Shown here: piece after piece, positions 47,084 through 57,765 of the stretch
Position numbering within the stretch: the first letter of the stretch is position 1
Layout: each line of letters begins with the position of its first letter
Assembly (NCBI RefSeq): GCF_010093595.1
Contig: NW_022985474.1
Location: 67,371-131,370, forward strand
Direction of reading: 5' to 3'
Origin: Mytilinidion resinicola
Lineage: Eukaryota; Ascomycota; Dothideomycetes; Mytilinidiales; Mytilinidiaceae
DNA length: 64,000 nucleotides
Notes under the pieces: model-generated
Database searches by the model: none
What the model saw: the letters and a program-made list of their open reading frames with translations, nothing else
Told to the model about the DNA's origin: nothing
Made by a program: the position numbers and the translations under genes

Positions 47084-47638
47084 GCTGGTTCTTTTGGTGT
47101 TGAAAGGGCATGGATCTGGAGGGTTCGACAGTGAGAAAAGGGATCAATGTTGAATTACGGGCATCGGGTCACTGGGCGGTCGCTGGGGATATGCGAGCAC
47201 CATCCGGGACTATCTCATTTGGCAGCGATTTCACCTTCCTGCCTCTAGCAGTTAGAGAAATGATAACGAAGTCAGCTTGCTGCTAAACTTTCATCTAGTA
47301 TTTTCTTGTGACTTGGGTTTATAATAAGCTTGATCGCACTTCAACATCGAACTGACCACCAATTGGACGGGCTCTTCAACTGCAAGCAAATCAAATGTTT
47401 TGGAGGACCTGAAAAGGCTCTCGAAACGCCTACAGGAATCTAAGCAAGTTGATGACATTCCGAGGTTAACTGATTGAACACTGCATGTCATGTGAATATA
47501 ATCTTGTACTGTATCTGTACCATATTTCGTGGCCAATCCGGAGCGGCCAGACCTCGAAAAAAGTTCCGCCGAGAAAATCACCCACCAAAAATCCCACCAG
47601 GAACACTTTCTCGACATCCACAACCCACAATACTCACA
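47084..47638. other. Intergenic between rps11 and enp1
   Basis: No gene. A CCACAA/CACCAAAAATCCCACC-type stretch precedes the enp1 ATG. Confidence 0.4.
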
Positions 47639-49163
47639 ATGCCTAAAGCACCTAAATCACCCGGCGGACGCGACTCCCAGCGACATAATCCTCTCACAGA
47701 AGACTACCTCCCGTCACAGCCACTAAAGCAAAAATCCGGCAAGAGGAAGAAGAACGCGAAAGAGGACGAATCTGAGCGCTTCGTAGACTCCAAGTCCTCG
47801 CGAAAAATTCTGAGGATAGGGCAGGATCTAGTAGAGGAGGATGAGCAAGAACAAAATGCACGAAAGGTACCAGCCGCGAATCCGGCGTTCGCGTTCGACT
47901 CGCGGTTTGACGGAGAGGAGGAGGTAGAGGAAGAGGTTGGCGAGTACGACGATGACGATGCATGGGGCGATGAGGAAGAGGAGGTTGAGGAAGTCGGAAT
48001 TGATCCTAGTGATCTGGAAACCTTCAACCGCTTCATACCTACAGACGACAATCCGATCGTATGGCCAGGGCAAGAGGCGGAGCAGAGTTCGGGGCCAGGA
48101 ACCAATCTCGCGGATCTGATATTACAAAAAATAGCAGATGCTGAGGCAGGACGAGGGGATGAGCGAGAGGTAATGGGAGGTGGGGCTCCAGACGATGCGA
48201 TAGAGCTTCCGGCGAAAGTGGTTGAGGTATACTCCAAGTATGTCTTCACACACCCGACTTCTCATAACCATGGCTAACAACCTATCCCCCAGAATTGGCA
48301 TGATCCTCGCACGCTTCAAATCTGGCAAACTACCCAAACCCTTCAAGATTCTCCCCACCCTCCCCGGCTGGGAAACCCTCATCTCCATCACTCGACCCGA
48401 AGAATGGACCCCCAACGCCGTCTACGCCGCCACCCGCGTCTTCATATCCTCGAAACCGCACATCGCACAGGAGTTCCTTACCATGATCCTCCTCCCCGCC
48501 GTCCAGGATGATATTCGCGAGACGCACAAGCTAAACGTGCATCTCTTCAACGCGCTGAAGAAGGCGCTATACAAGCCCTCGGCGTTCTTCAAGGGCGTCA
48601 TCTTCCCGCTTCTCAGAGACGGCATGTGCACGCAGCGCGAAGCACAAATCATTTCGTCCGTTTTGACGCGGGTTAGCGTGCCTGTGCTGCACTCTGCGGC
48701 GGCGCTGCATCGGCTGTGTGAGATGGCGGCGGAGCAGATGAGTTCGGATCCGGATTCGGCGGGGCCGGTCAATATGTTCATTCGGGCGCTGTTGGAGAAG
48801 AAGTATGCGCTTCCGTACAAGGTTGTTGACGCGCTTGTCTTCCATTTCCTGCGATTCCGGGCTGCAACGGGTGGGAATGCGAATGGTGATGCTATGGCGA
48901 TTGACTCGGAGGAGGCGATTGGAGGCGTAGCGAAGTTGCCTGTTATCTGGCATCAATGCTTGCTGGCGTTTGCGCAGCGGTATAGGAATGATATCACCGA
49001 GGATCAGAGGGAGGCTTTACTGGATCTGCTACTAACGAGGGGTCATTACAAGATTGGGCCGGAGGTGAGGAGAGAGCTGTTGGCGGGCAGGGGGAGGGGT
49101 GTTATGATCGAACCGGAGGCGGGTATGGGTGGTGACGATACCATGATGGCTGTCGATGCTTAG
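47639..49163 (+). CDS. enp1: Bystin, 40S ribosome assembly factor Enp1
   Basis: Two exons, 47639-48237 and 48293-49163, giving 489 aa. The N-terminal half is charged, with Lys-rich and Glu/Asp-rich stretches (EEVEEEVGEYDDDD) and the motif FIPTDDNP. The C-terminal bystin domain shows LARFKSGKLPKPFKILPTLP, WTPNAVYAATRVFISS, and the block PVLHSAAALHRLCEMA. Enp1 sits in early 90S and pre-40S particles in the nucleolus and cytoplasm. Just downstream on the same strand is ssf1, another assembly factor, and upstream is rps11. Confidence 0.96.
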
Positions 49164-49561
49164 GGTTGTTTCAATGAATTCAACGCTTGGTAAGGCATAG
49201 AGAAACGGCGTCCAGGAAGTCCATATATGAGGCGTAGGTCTGGAGCTATCATTCTGATACCAAACAGGTTGAACGAATGAATGATTGAAACTACCCGAGG
49301 GCCTTTGATCCTTCCTCTAATACATCATGTGCAATTCTTAGAGGCGACTCAATCTATTTTCTAAACCCAGCAAATAAACTCTTTCCTGTGAGATTGGGGA
49401 AGAGTGTTGCACCCCAGAATGTTTCAAAAGCATGACTCGTGAAGCGAATGCCTGATTGGCTCCCCGCATCCTACATACGAAACGCGGAAGCGAAAAATGT
49501 TGCTCGAAAACCTCAAAGTTCACCACCCCCATTCAGCAGCATCACGGTCGCAACCACAACC
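49164..49561. other. Intergenic, no gene seen
   Basis: 3' flank of enp1 and promoter of ssf1. Nothing else recognised. Confidence 0.4.
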
Positions 49562-51007
49562 ATGGCGAAACGACGAGTAAAGAAGCGCACGCAACCCGCA
49601 CCGAGCAACAATGGAGCTATGGATCGCTCGCCCAAGAGCATGGTCATTCGCATAGGGGCTGGAGAGGTTGGCAGCAGTGTGTCGCAACTCGTGAAGGATG
49701 TCAGACATGTTATGGAGCCTGGGACGGCTGCTCGGTTGAAGGTACGCTCAAACTGGACGCTAATCATGGTTTCTATCTCTACCTCCTTTCCTAATACCCA
49801 GACTGAAATCTTTGCGCTCAATACTAATTATTATATTCAGGAACGCCGTGCGAACAAACTCCGCGATTACACCACCATGGCCAGCCCCCTAGGCGTTACC
49901 CACCTCCTCCTCTTCTCGCGCTCCGAGTCCGGGAACACAAATCTCCGCCTCGCTCGCACACCTCGCGGTCCCACCCTCCATTTCCGCGTCGAGCAATACG
50001 CGCTATGCAAAGATGTGCTAAAAGCGCAACGGCGGCCGCACAGCGGTGGCTTCGAATTCCAAACCGCCCCTCTACTAGTAATGAACAACTTCATCACACC
50101 CGAAGCCGCGGTAGAAGCCGTAGTGAAGAATGGTGTGGATGGAGTGGTGAAACCAGGCCCACCACCAAAGCACCTAGAAAAACTCGTCACAGAAATGTTC
50201 CAAGGGCTTTTCCCGCCCATTTCTCCACAAACTACACCATTGACCTCGATTCGACGAGTTCTCCTTATGAACCGCGAACCACCTACCAAAGAGGAGAACG
50301 GTACATACACCATCAACCTCCGCCACTACGCCATCACGACCAAAGTAATGGGCCTACCAAAAAGCATCCGCCGGCTCAACGCAGCAGAGAAGCTGAAGGG
50401 GAACAACAAGAAGCGCTCTGCGCTCCCTAATCTAGGGAAGTTAGATGATGTAGCGGACTACCTCCTTGGCCCCGACGCAGGCGGTTACACTTCCGCTTCC
50501 GAAACCGAGATCGACAGCGACGCCGAAGTCGAAGTCCTCGCCACCTCCGCGCGTAAGATTCTCTCGAAACGCGACCGCGCCGCGGCACCCGAGCGTCCGG
50601 ATGGCCACAAATCTGCATCTCGCGGTGGGAAGGGTAAGGTGGAGAAGCGGGCTGTGAAGCTGGTTGAGCTAGGCCCGCGGATGAAGCTAAGGCTGACGAA
50701 AGTGGAGGAAGAGATATGTGGCGGGAAGGTACTGTGGCATGAGTATGTTAACAAGTCAGCTACAGAGGTGAAGAAGATGAACACGACTTGGGAAAAGCGG
50801 AAGCGGGAGAAGGAAGAGAGGAGGAGGGTGCAAAAGGAGAATATCGAGAGGAAGAGGAAGGAAAAGGGTGGGAAGAACGGGAAGGAAGGCGAGAATGAGG
50901 AAGACGAAGACGAGGAGGATTATGACATGGATGATGATGTGTGGGATGAGGATGGGGAGGGCGATGAAGACGAGGAGATGGAGGATGGACATGGGGCCGG
51001 TGGTTGA
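49562..51007 (+). CDS. ssf1: Brix-domain ribosome assembly factor Ssf1/PPAN
   Basis: Two exons, 49562-49741 and 49841-51007, giving 448 aa. The intron is 99 nt, a multiple of three and free of stops, so retention would keep the frame and insert 33 residues; the spliced form matches the family (PGTAARLK|ERRANKLRDYT). The Brix domain covers about residues 25-300 (SMVIRIGAGEVGSSVSQL, MNREPPTKE, INLRHYAI). The C-terminus holds ELGPRMKLRLTKVEEEICGG, basic repeats and a Glu/Asp tail. Ssf1 works in 60S subunit assembly (27S pre-rRNA processing) in the nucleolus. Confidence 0.95.
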   Translation: MAKRRVKKRTQPAPSNNGAMDRSPKSMVIRIGAGEVGSSVSQLVKDVRHVMEPGTAARLKVRSNWTLIMVSISTSFPNTQTEIFALNTNYYIQERRANKLRDYTTMASPLGVTHLLLFSRSESGNTNLRLARTPRGPTLHFRVEQYALCKDVLKAQRRPHSGGFEFQTAPLLVMNNFITPEAAVEAVVKNGVDGVVKPGPPPKHLEKLVTEMFQGLFPPISPQTTPLTSIRRVLLMNREPPTKEENGTYTINLRHYAITTKVMGLPKSIRRLNAAEKLKGNNKKRSALPNLGKLDDVADYLLGPDAGGYTSASETEIDSDAEVEVLATSARKILSKRDRAAAPERPDGHKSASRGGKGKVEKRAVKLVELGPRMKLRLTKVEEEICGGKVLWHEYVNKSATEVKKMNTTWEKRKREKEERRRVQKENIERKRKEKGGKNGKEGENEEDEDEEDYDMDDDVWDEDGEGDEDEEMEDGHGAGG

Positions 51008-51735
51008 AGCTCAGCATCGCCAATTCGGAAAGAAGGGTACTGCGAGTAGGCAGGTTGAGGTGTGTTTTATGATACCATTCCAAAGTCTACGACGAACAAC
51101 CTTGTTGGTGATTTACGCTTTGATCTATGAATGCAGGTGTTTGATCGTCGTGACCTCTGCTATGACAAGCCCAGCTCGCAGCATAGGTCAGTAAACCGAT
51201 TAGCTCCTGAAGGTCTCGCTGAATGCTAACAATCAAGGTAATCGAGAAAGTACGCGGTGAATAGTTCAGTCATAGAGGTCGTCCAGGCCTATTATATCCT
51301 TGAAGGTTGATCTTGCTACGGGAAGGGCGTGATAGGGTCTGCGCTGCTGCGATTGAAAGATTGAGATGAGCATGGCTCTCTCCTTCTGTGTCTCAAGTCT
51401 TTGCGTCTCAAATCCTTCCCGACCTCGAGCATAAACTATATCATCCATCACAGGCGAGTAGTACCGAGTATTTAAGTGGGAGGCCATCTACGACCTCACT
51501 TGTCAACACCAGATCACCAGCACACTTTCACCTTCACGACAAGCTTGGTCGATACTCCACGACGCCACTAGGAAGGATCCGCCTAGTCACAACACAGCTG
51601 CTGAACTCTTTGCTGAGTGCGTTGCGAGCCGCTTCAGGCGCCAGCAACAGGAACACCATTGCCGACTCTTTCGATCCGTCATATATATTCAGCATTGATT
51701 CCCTCGCCCACCCGAGCCATGTCATCAAAGACTTC
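51008..51735. other. Intergenic plus ATG-less open frame
   Basis: A forward frame runs from about 51388 into the F-box locus without an in-frame ATG before 51736. It may be 5' coding sequence reached by an intron I cannot place, or untranslated. Confidence 0.35.
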
Positions 51736-52951
51736 ATGCGAACGTTCTACGACAACAGGAAAATCACGGTGGATGAGTGTTCCTTTGATATATCTAATCT
51801 CAAATCACTCACCTACAAGCGCAACTTCAAAGGCATGCTAAATGACAATCTTCCCAAGTTCACTCCTCTGCCGGAGGGTGGCTTTCACTACAAAGCAGCT
51901 CAGGCTGACCTCGGCATCTTGGCAGTACTCCCGCTCGAACTCATCCAGAAGGTGCTCCTAGTCTCAGACCTGCAGACCCTCATTAACTTTCAACACGTCA
52001 ACAGGCGAGGTATGGAAGTCACAAGGTCAATTCCAGCTTACAAGAACTTCACGAAGCATTCATTTGATGCACTCCGGGGAGCTTTCAGTATCAAGACGGC
52101 ACAGTGGATCACCTGAGACTCTATACGAAAAGCTGTGCACGAAGAACTGCGAAGAATGCGGAGATTTTGGCGGCTACCCCTACCTGATCACTTGCAAGCG
52201 CCTTTGCTTCACATGCTTCTCGGAAGACAACAGATATCTGCCAATGCGTCTCAGCCATGCAATAAAACGATTCGGATCCAAAATCCGTGATCTTGGTACG
52301 TTGCCTTACATGAGGAGCGTACCTGGCATGTACACTCCACCGGATGACAAGGTTCCTTTGGAAGAAAAGGTTCTAGAAGAGTTGACCTTGGTGGACTATG
52401 AGTCCGCTTATCGTGTCGGCACACGAGCGATGCAAAAGAAAGACGACGTGATGATGGCACAGCCAGTCGGATCACGAAGAAAGAGACGGCCTATCTATCC
52501 AGTCGACCTAGATCCTTATAATCCACTCCATTACACGGCAGTCGTGCGTCAGCCTTGGTTTGATATTGCGTCTGGAAAGGTGGTTCATGGGTTTCGTTGC
52601 ATCGGATGTCGAGACTTCTATGGATACCGTCCCGTCAATCATCGACGCAAGTTCACGCGGCAATCATTCATTGAGCACCTGCGACAGTGTGGGAACATAC
52701 TAAATGGAGAGCATTGCCAAGATGAGTCGTGCAAAGGCTGCGAGAACATTGATAGCCACGGATCTTCCACGAGACAAGGAACAATTGAAAAGACCGGCGA
52801 CATACAAGCTCTGAATGACATTGCCCACATGCGCGACGAAGCCCCAGGCCAGCCGCCTGGCAACCCAATTTCTAAATTCTACTGTCAGTGGCGGCATTGC
52901 CATTTTCAAAAATGCAAGCAGAGACGAAATGATAGATGGTGGATTGGATGA
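51736..52951 (+). pseudogene. F-box protein gene broken by a frameshift
   Basis: The first frame (51736-52116) holds the F-box LPLELIQKVLLVSDLQTLIN and the following helix FDALRGAFSIKTAQWIT, then stops at TGA 52114-52116. Homology continues at once in the next frame: ETLYEKLCTKNCEECGDFGG, YLITCKRLCFTCF, LTLVDYESAYR, FHCIGC-like FRCIGC and YRPVNHRRKF, up to 52951. The joined order matches the Pezizomycotina F-box family with a Cys-rich domain. A one-base loss near 52110-52118 explains it; no intron fits. Either a fresh pseudogene or a sequence error. F-box proteins normally recruit substrates to SCF ubiquitin ligases. The start is uncertain. Confidence 0.75.
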
Positions 52952-54430
52952 AAAACAGAGCATCATGGCCGGTAGCCTGCCATGAGGCTAGTCAGCAGTT
53001 CAGCATCCGCCGATGTATTCCGGCATTAAAACTAAAGTTTGCGGTACACTCCAATATTGAACAACCGAAATCAAGTTGGCTTTACTGTCCTTGAGCTCTG
53101 CATACCAACCGGCGAACAAAGGAATGACAGGTCGTGTGAGGCCGGTTACAATCCTTGCAATCCTTTTTCGAGGCGCAAGAATATGAAAAGCTTCCTCAAT
53201 TTCAAGGCGAATACGGTATCAACTCCCGCTATTACATGCAGAGTATCCTGGGCGTTCTTATGAGGGGAGTTCTTTTACTTTATTTTCATCACTTCACTTT
53301 CATAGGCTACAATTGAACACTCAAGACTCTCCCAAAGTTTCATTGCTGTGACTATGCGTTCGGTTGTCCGTTCAATCATTGAACAGTCGTCCTAGGTCTA
53401 CCCTGATATCCTTCCCTCGTTAACCGGAAATTAGCACCTAGCCCTATTTACACCCGCACTTTCTCGCTTCCGTGTTGCTACTGACGTGCTCCTTAGGTAC
53501 AACCTTCGCTAGCCCGGCACAAGGAATACATCATGTTACACCCCTAGCTGTTCCTACTCAATCCAATCCTTCGACTCTTTCTTTCTTCCTCCCTGCCCTA
53601 CATCTAAAGTCTCAATCCATGAAATTTGGCCCCTTCCTTTCCCATAAAACTGCCGTTGCAAATTCTCTCACCTTGAAACCCCACCCTCAATAACGAGCTG
53701 ATGCCACTCGCTTAACAGAAACTAATTAGGCACACACGTCTCCTGACCTTGGAACTTCAGACTAACTGCCAGGAGGCTTTTTACGCTGAGGAGAGACTGC
53801 GCTGGCTCTGGAGGTATGCATCTGGTAGCTTCTGAGTTGCTCCTGAGCCAAGATAAAGTAGTCAACGGGAATATTGAATGCACCGCCGACGGCGGTGATA
53901 AGACAGAGTAAGAGGGAGCTTGAATAATCAGGCCATTCAGCGTCGCCGTGGTGTTTTCGGTGGGTTGCAGGAGTACTAAAGGACTGAGGCGGGAAAGCCT
54001 GAGACTTGCCCCTCGGAGGTCATTATTCAAGTAGGCCTGAAGTTCATCGTGGGGACTGAAGATGGGTGTTGGCGGTGGTCGGTTTGTTCAAGGGAGATGG
54101 AGAAAGGATGAGGGGGATGGGCGGGAGGATTACTATGCGAATGGTAGATGGAGGAGTGAAAGAAAAACCCGGCGGAAAGAAGGGGCTTGAGATAGAGGAA
54201 GAGGGGTTCTGGGATTGGAGTTTGGAGTTTGGTTTAGATTTATGCTTGCACGAGCATACCTTCAATTCAGTTGATAACAAGCCGGAAGGTATAGAAAGGG
54301 GCCTCGCCGCTGGGCTGCTAAAAAGGGGTATAATAATGTCCAGATCTCTGTCGCCGAAAGGTACTATGAAGATAGATACCGAATGTAAGAGCGCCTGCCA
54401 AACCGTGAACTCCATGCCCACCCACACCGC
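52952..54430. other. 1.5-kb intergenic region, no confident gene
   Basis: Two minus-strand frames (53722-54030 and 54044-54427) lie downstream of the second F-box gene and could be extra 3' exons of it, but I cannot place consistent splice sites. Confidence 0.35.
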
Positions 54431-55362
54431 TCATCTCAACCCATCCCTCTCGCGCTCCGCCGTGATGAGCTTACTCACCTGACTATTGCGAAACTCTGCG
54501 TGGCACCGCTCCTCCCACTCTTCTTCAGTCGTGTAATTTCGCCACCACCCACGTTCCACATCCTTGTTGCACGCCAAAAACACCCACCTGCCCCGCAAGA
54601 TCCTCATCTTCGTCGCCCTCTCGATCTTCATCCTCCGCTTCTTCCTCTTCTTTTGGTCCTCCAGCCCATCCTCCCCATGTATCAGCTTCGCCCGAACTTC
54701 AACGTCTTCCTTCATGAACACAGTCGTCTCGACACCTACACAGTCATAGACCGCATAGCGTATCGGCGGAATCCAGGTCGTTGGGAAGAGGGGGTTTGGC
54801 GTGAACAGGTCGAGCTTGGTGAGATTGAAGGTTTGGAGGGCGACCGTCATGGTCTATCCACCCACCCATTAGCCCCCTATTTGCATTCCAACAGTGTGCT
54901 GTGGTGTAGTAAGGAACTCACAATCTTATCCGGCCACTCCTTCCGATCACAGCTCTGACAACAATGAAACGTATCATCCATCAGCGCCCGCCTGGTCGAC
55001 GCCTTCCCGCAGAACGCGCAGTTCCGCATCACCCATTTTACCCACGCGCAACGGTAGGTGCGGAGGGTCTTGGACTTTATAGCCGCGTCGGTGCTCACGG
55101 GGATGTATTTTCTGCTGTAGTTCGCTAGGGCCTTGAATTTGGTGACGCTCCGGTGGGAGAGGAGGAGGTGCTTGGTGAAGGACTCCACGACATCGCGGAG
55201 GTGGCGGCAGGTGGCGGCGATGTTGTAGAGGGGGCAGGAGATGTGGGGTTTGGAGACAGTGCCTATGGTTGCCCGTTCTTCGGTTTCGCGGCATCCTATT
55301 GAGTAGGAGAGGATATGGTGCAGGAGCTCAATTGGGAGGGTAGCGAGATTGGGCTCGGCCAT
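54431..55362 (-). CDS. F-box domain protein with Cys-rich motif
   Basis: Two exons, 54922-55362 and 54431-54853, giving 287 aa. The ATG at 55362 begins MAEPNLATLPIELLHHILSY, a clear F-box start. A Cys-rich motif CAFCGKASTRRA..FHCCQSCDRKEWPDK lies at about 115-145. The second exon has a YAVYDCVGVETTVFMKED segment and a basic KKRKKRRMKIERATKMR helix with RGRWVFLACNKD. Probably an SCF substrate adaptor. The last 15 residues after FRNSQ follow a GTGAGT sequence that could be a donor, so the C-terminus may continue in exons I cannot define. It differs from the broken F-box gene at 51.7 kb and is not a duplicate of it. Confidence 0.7.
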
Positions 55363-56179
55363 TGTTAGTGAGGGAATTGTGGTGGAGTGTAGACATGAGG
55401 GATATGAAGGGAGGATATAATGAGGTCGCGTCGCGTTGTCAGGTGAATGCTTATCAAATCTGCACGTGACATCAAACTCTCTTCACAAACATTTTGAGGC
55501 TACATTCCGCAGGGAGATACATCATGTAGTTCTCTCTATTCTTATCCCAATCCAGATCCTCCCTCTTCAGGCCCTACTCCGACTCTTTCACCACGACCAA
55601 TCCATAAACCTCTTGAACCTAACTCTCTTTTAGGACATCATAACGTAGCTAGAGGAGGGTTCACACAGTGGTTGACCATTCAAGCCAATAAGGTCAAAGC
55701 TATCCCAAAGGCACATGTGATTATTTCATAATGCAATTACACAGAGGGAGAAAGGTCCCACGCACGGTACGGGATATGCACTGGCAGAGGCTCCCTTGCA
55801 CATGAAATGGCAGTCTATGACTTTCAGGACCGTGTACACTTTCCTAGCATTGCTTGAGGTCTTCTAGCAAGGTGTAGAGAACTGGGAAACGACCATTTTG
55901 ACATGGAAACCTTTGTATGAAAGATCTCAACTGGGAGCATCTTCTGACGAAGCGAACCGGCGGGGCATAGTGGGGCATGCACATGCGAACCTTATGGTGG
56001 GGCAGCCACCACCAGAACTATTTTCTCCAAGCTCGCTCTCACCTCCGTCCTTCTTTCACCTCGCTCTCACCATCTTGCTTTTCCCGTCCAACAACAACAC
56101 CACCTTGAACAGAGACTAGTCCACCATCCGAAGCTGCACCACGCCCATCACATCTTCAACCTACCCATCAACATCCACC
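55363..56179. other. Intergenic, no gene seen
   Basis: Divergent flanks of the F-box gene and rpc31; a CT-rich, CAACAACAACACC stretch precedes the rpc31 ATG. Confidence 0.4.
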
Positions 56180-57060
56180 ATGGCGGGTAGAGGCCGCGGC
56201 GGTGGCTCCCGCGGCGGCAAAGGCGCGGGCGGCATCGACTTCCCGTGGAACCACGACCCCGATATCGACCAATATCTCAATTGGCAACCCATCAAGCTAT
56301 TTCCTGTATGTAACAGATCATCTCCAGCTTCTCGCTCACATCTCACTGTCTGACCCTGCGAAACAGGACGTCGAAGCCACCATCGCGGCCCCCCCGACAG
56401 CGGACGAGCTACGTACCGTCTACCACTCCCGTCGAATCCGCGAAATGCGCCGTGCAGGCCCCTTCTGGGCAACGGGTGATCTGAACAAGCGCGCTGGCCG
56501 AGGCGCTGGAGGCAGAGATGAGAAGGGGAACGATACCTTCAATGCTTTCACTGGCATGGACACGTATAGCAAGAAATATGTGCCCAAGAAGCGTGTCCTG
56601 CCGGACATGAAGAGCTACCCATTTGGTACGTCAAACTACCAAAATCAAGGGGGAGGATATGCAATGCTGACTATATGTGACAGTCAAGGAGTTCTTTCCC
56701 AAGGAATTGTGGGACGTCATGGGCATTTCCGACGACGAAGACGACACGAAGAAGGCCGCAGATGGTACACAACCGCCGCCAAAGAAGCGGAAGATGCTCC
56801 AGATTGCCAAAGCAAACGACATGTCGCGGCTGGAAGCACTTGAGGCCGAGGCAAAGCGCAAAGCTGACGCCGGGGAGGACGATGACGACGAAGAGAAGGA
56901 AGAAGAGGACGGCGAGGGGGGCGATGAAGTGCAAGATGACGATTTCGAGGCAGATGAGTCGGATGGAGACGACTATAACGCGGAGGCGTATTTCGATAAT
57001 GGCGAGGACGACTTCGGAGAGGAAGACGCTGGCGGTGATGATGGCGGGTATTACGAGTAG
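56180..57060 (+). CDS. rpc31: RNA polymerase III subunit Rpc31 (RPC7)
   Basis: Three exons: 56180-56305, 56367-56625 and 56684-57060. They give 253 aa. The N-terminus is Gly/Arg-rich (MAGRGRGGGSRGG), followed by the family core: LFPDVEATIAAPPTADE, then RRIREMRRAGPFW and NAFTGMDTYSKKY, then VLPDMKSYPFVKEFFPKELW. The C-terminus is a long Glu/Asp tail, as in all Rpc31 proteins, ending in GGYYE. The subunit is part of the Rpc82-Rpc34-Rpc31 heterotrimer needed for initiation at tRNA and 5S genes. A decayed tandem copy of the 3' end follows the stop (see repeat and finding). Confidence 0.93.
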
Positions 57061-57200
57061 GCCTTCTGCTAATGTTCTCATAGAGGACCATTACGCAGAG
57101 TCGCACTCCGAAAGCAGCGAAGACGGCTTTGGAGAGGCAGACGCAAGCGATGATGATAATGGTGGATGTTATGAGGAAGACTTCTGCTAATATTCTGCTA
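56966..57200. repeat. Tandem duplication of the rpc31 3' end
   Basis: Unit 1 (about 56966-57082, including the stop) and unit 2 (about 57083-57200) align over their whole length. Examples are GACTTCGGAGAGGAAGACGC versus GGCTTTGGAGAGGCAGACGC, and CTTCTGCTAATGTTCTCATA versus CTTCTGCTAATATTCTGCTA. Period about 117 nt. Unit 2 keeps an open acidic frame ending at TAA 57188-57190. Confidence 0.85.
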
Positions 57201-57765
57201 GTTGGAGAGGACCTGGGGGACATTTACTTGCGCAAGAGCTACCTTTAGGGCACTTTTTGCATAGGCCTTCGGCGCTCGGGCGTGCTTTTAACTCGGATAC
57301 CCAGGGTTTTGCGGATGTGGAGTATGTGCTGAGGCACCCCCGGTAACTTTGATTCATTCGTTCATCATTCCACCATTGCTTTGCTCTAAAAACGATGTAC
57401 TTTGATGTGCCGCTGTCTGAGGTGCCTCAACGAGTTATAAAAAGTCCCATATGAGATGTAACGCCCGTCACGGTTCATTTCAGGACCTTGCTCAAAATGT
57501 ATAAGGTGTTGCTCGATTGAGTCTATGTGCAGTGCTTTAGCAGCGTCTGAGGTACTTCATCAGATTTTCAGGATGTCGACTAAACAACATTTCCACTCCA
57601 TCTGCGTACAGCGCTTTGCCGCTGCATGAAGTCCTTCAACATGCTTCTCGATATCCTGGCGATGTGCTCTCTCCACCGTATCTGTGTACAATGTCTTGCC
57701 GCTGCATGAGGTGCTTCGACACACATCCAGAATATCGGGAATGATCCTATCAGCTCTTCGATATC
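57061..57765. other. Short region between rpc31 and yih1, filled by repeats
   Basis: After the rpc31 stop come the duplicated tail and the tandem repeat array at 57394-57745. No independent gene. Confidence 0.5.
57394..57745. repeat. Diverged tandem array, about 80-bp units (family copies C)
   Basis: Units carry the core TGCCGCTGTCTGAGGTGCCT. Its variants start at 57394, 57522, 57601 and 57681, the last three with a period of 79-80 nt (TCTATGTGCAGTGCTT, TCTGCGTACAGCGCTTTGCC, TCTGTGTACAATGTCTTGCC). The core matches CTGCCGCTGTCTGGGATGCT in copy D at about 62840. Confidence 0.7.
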
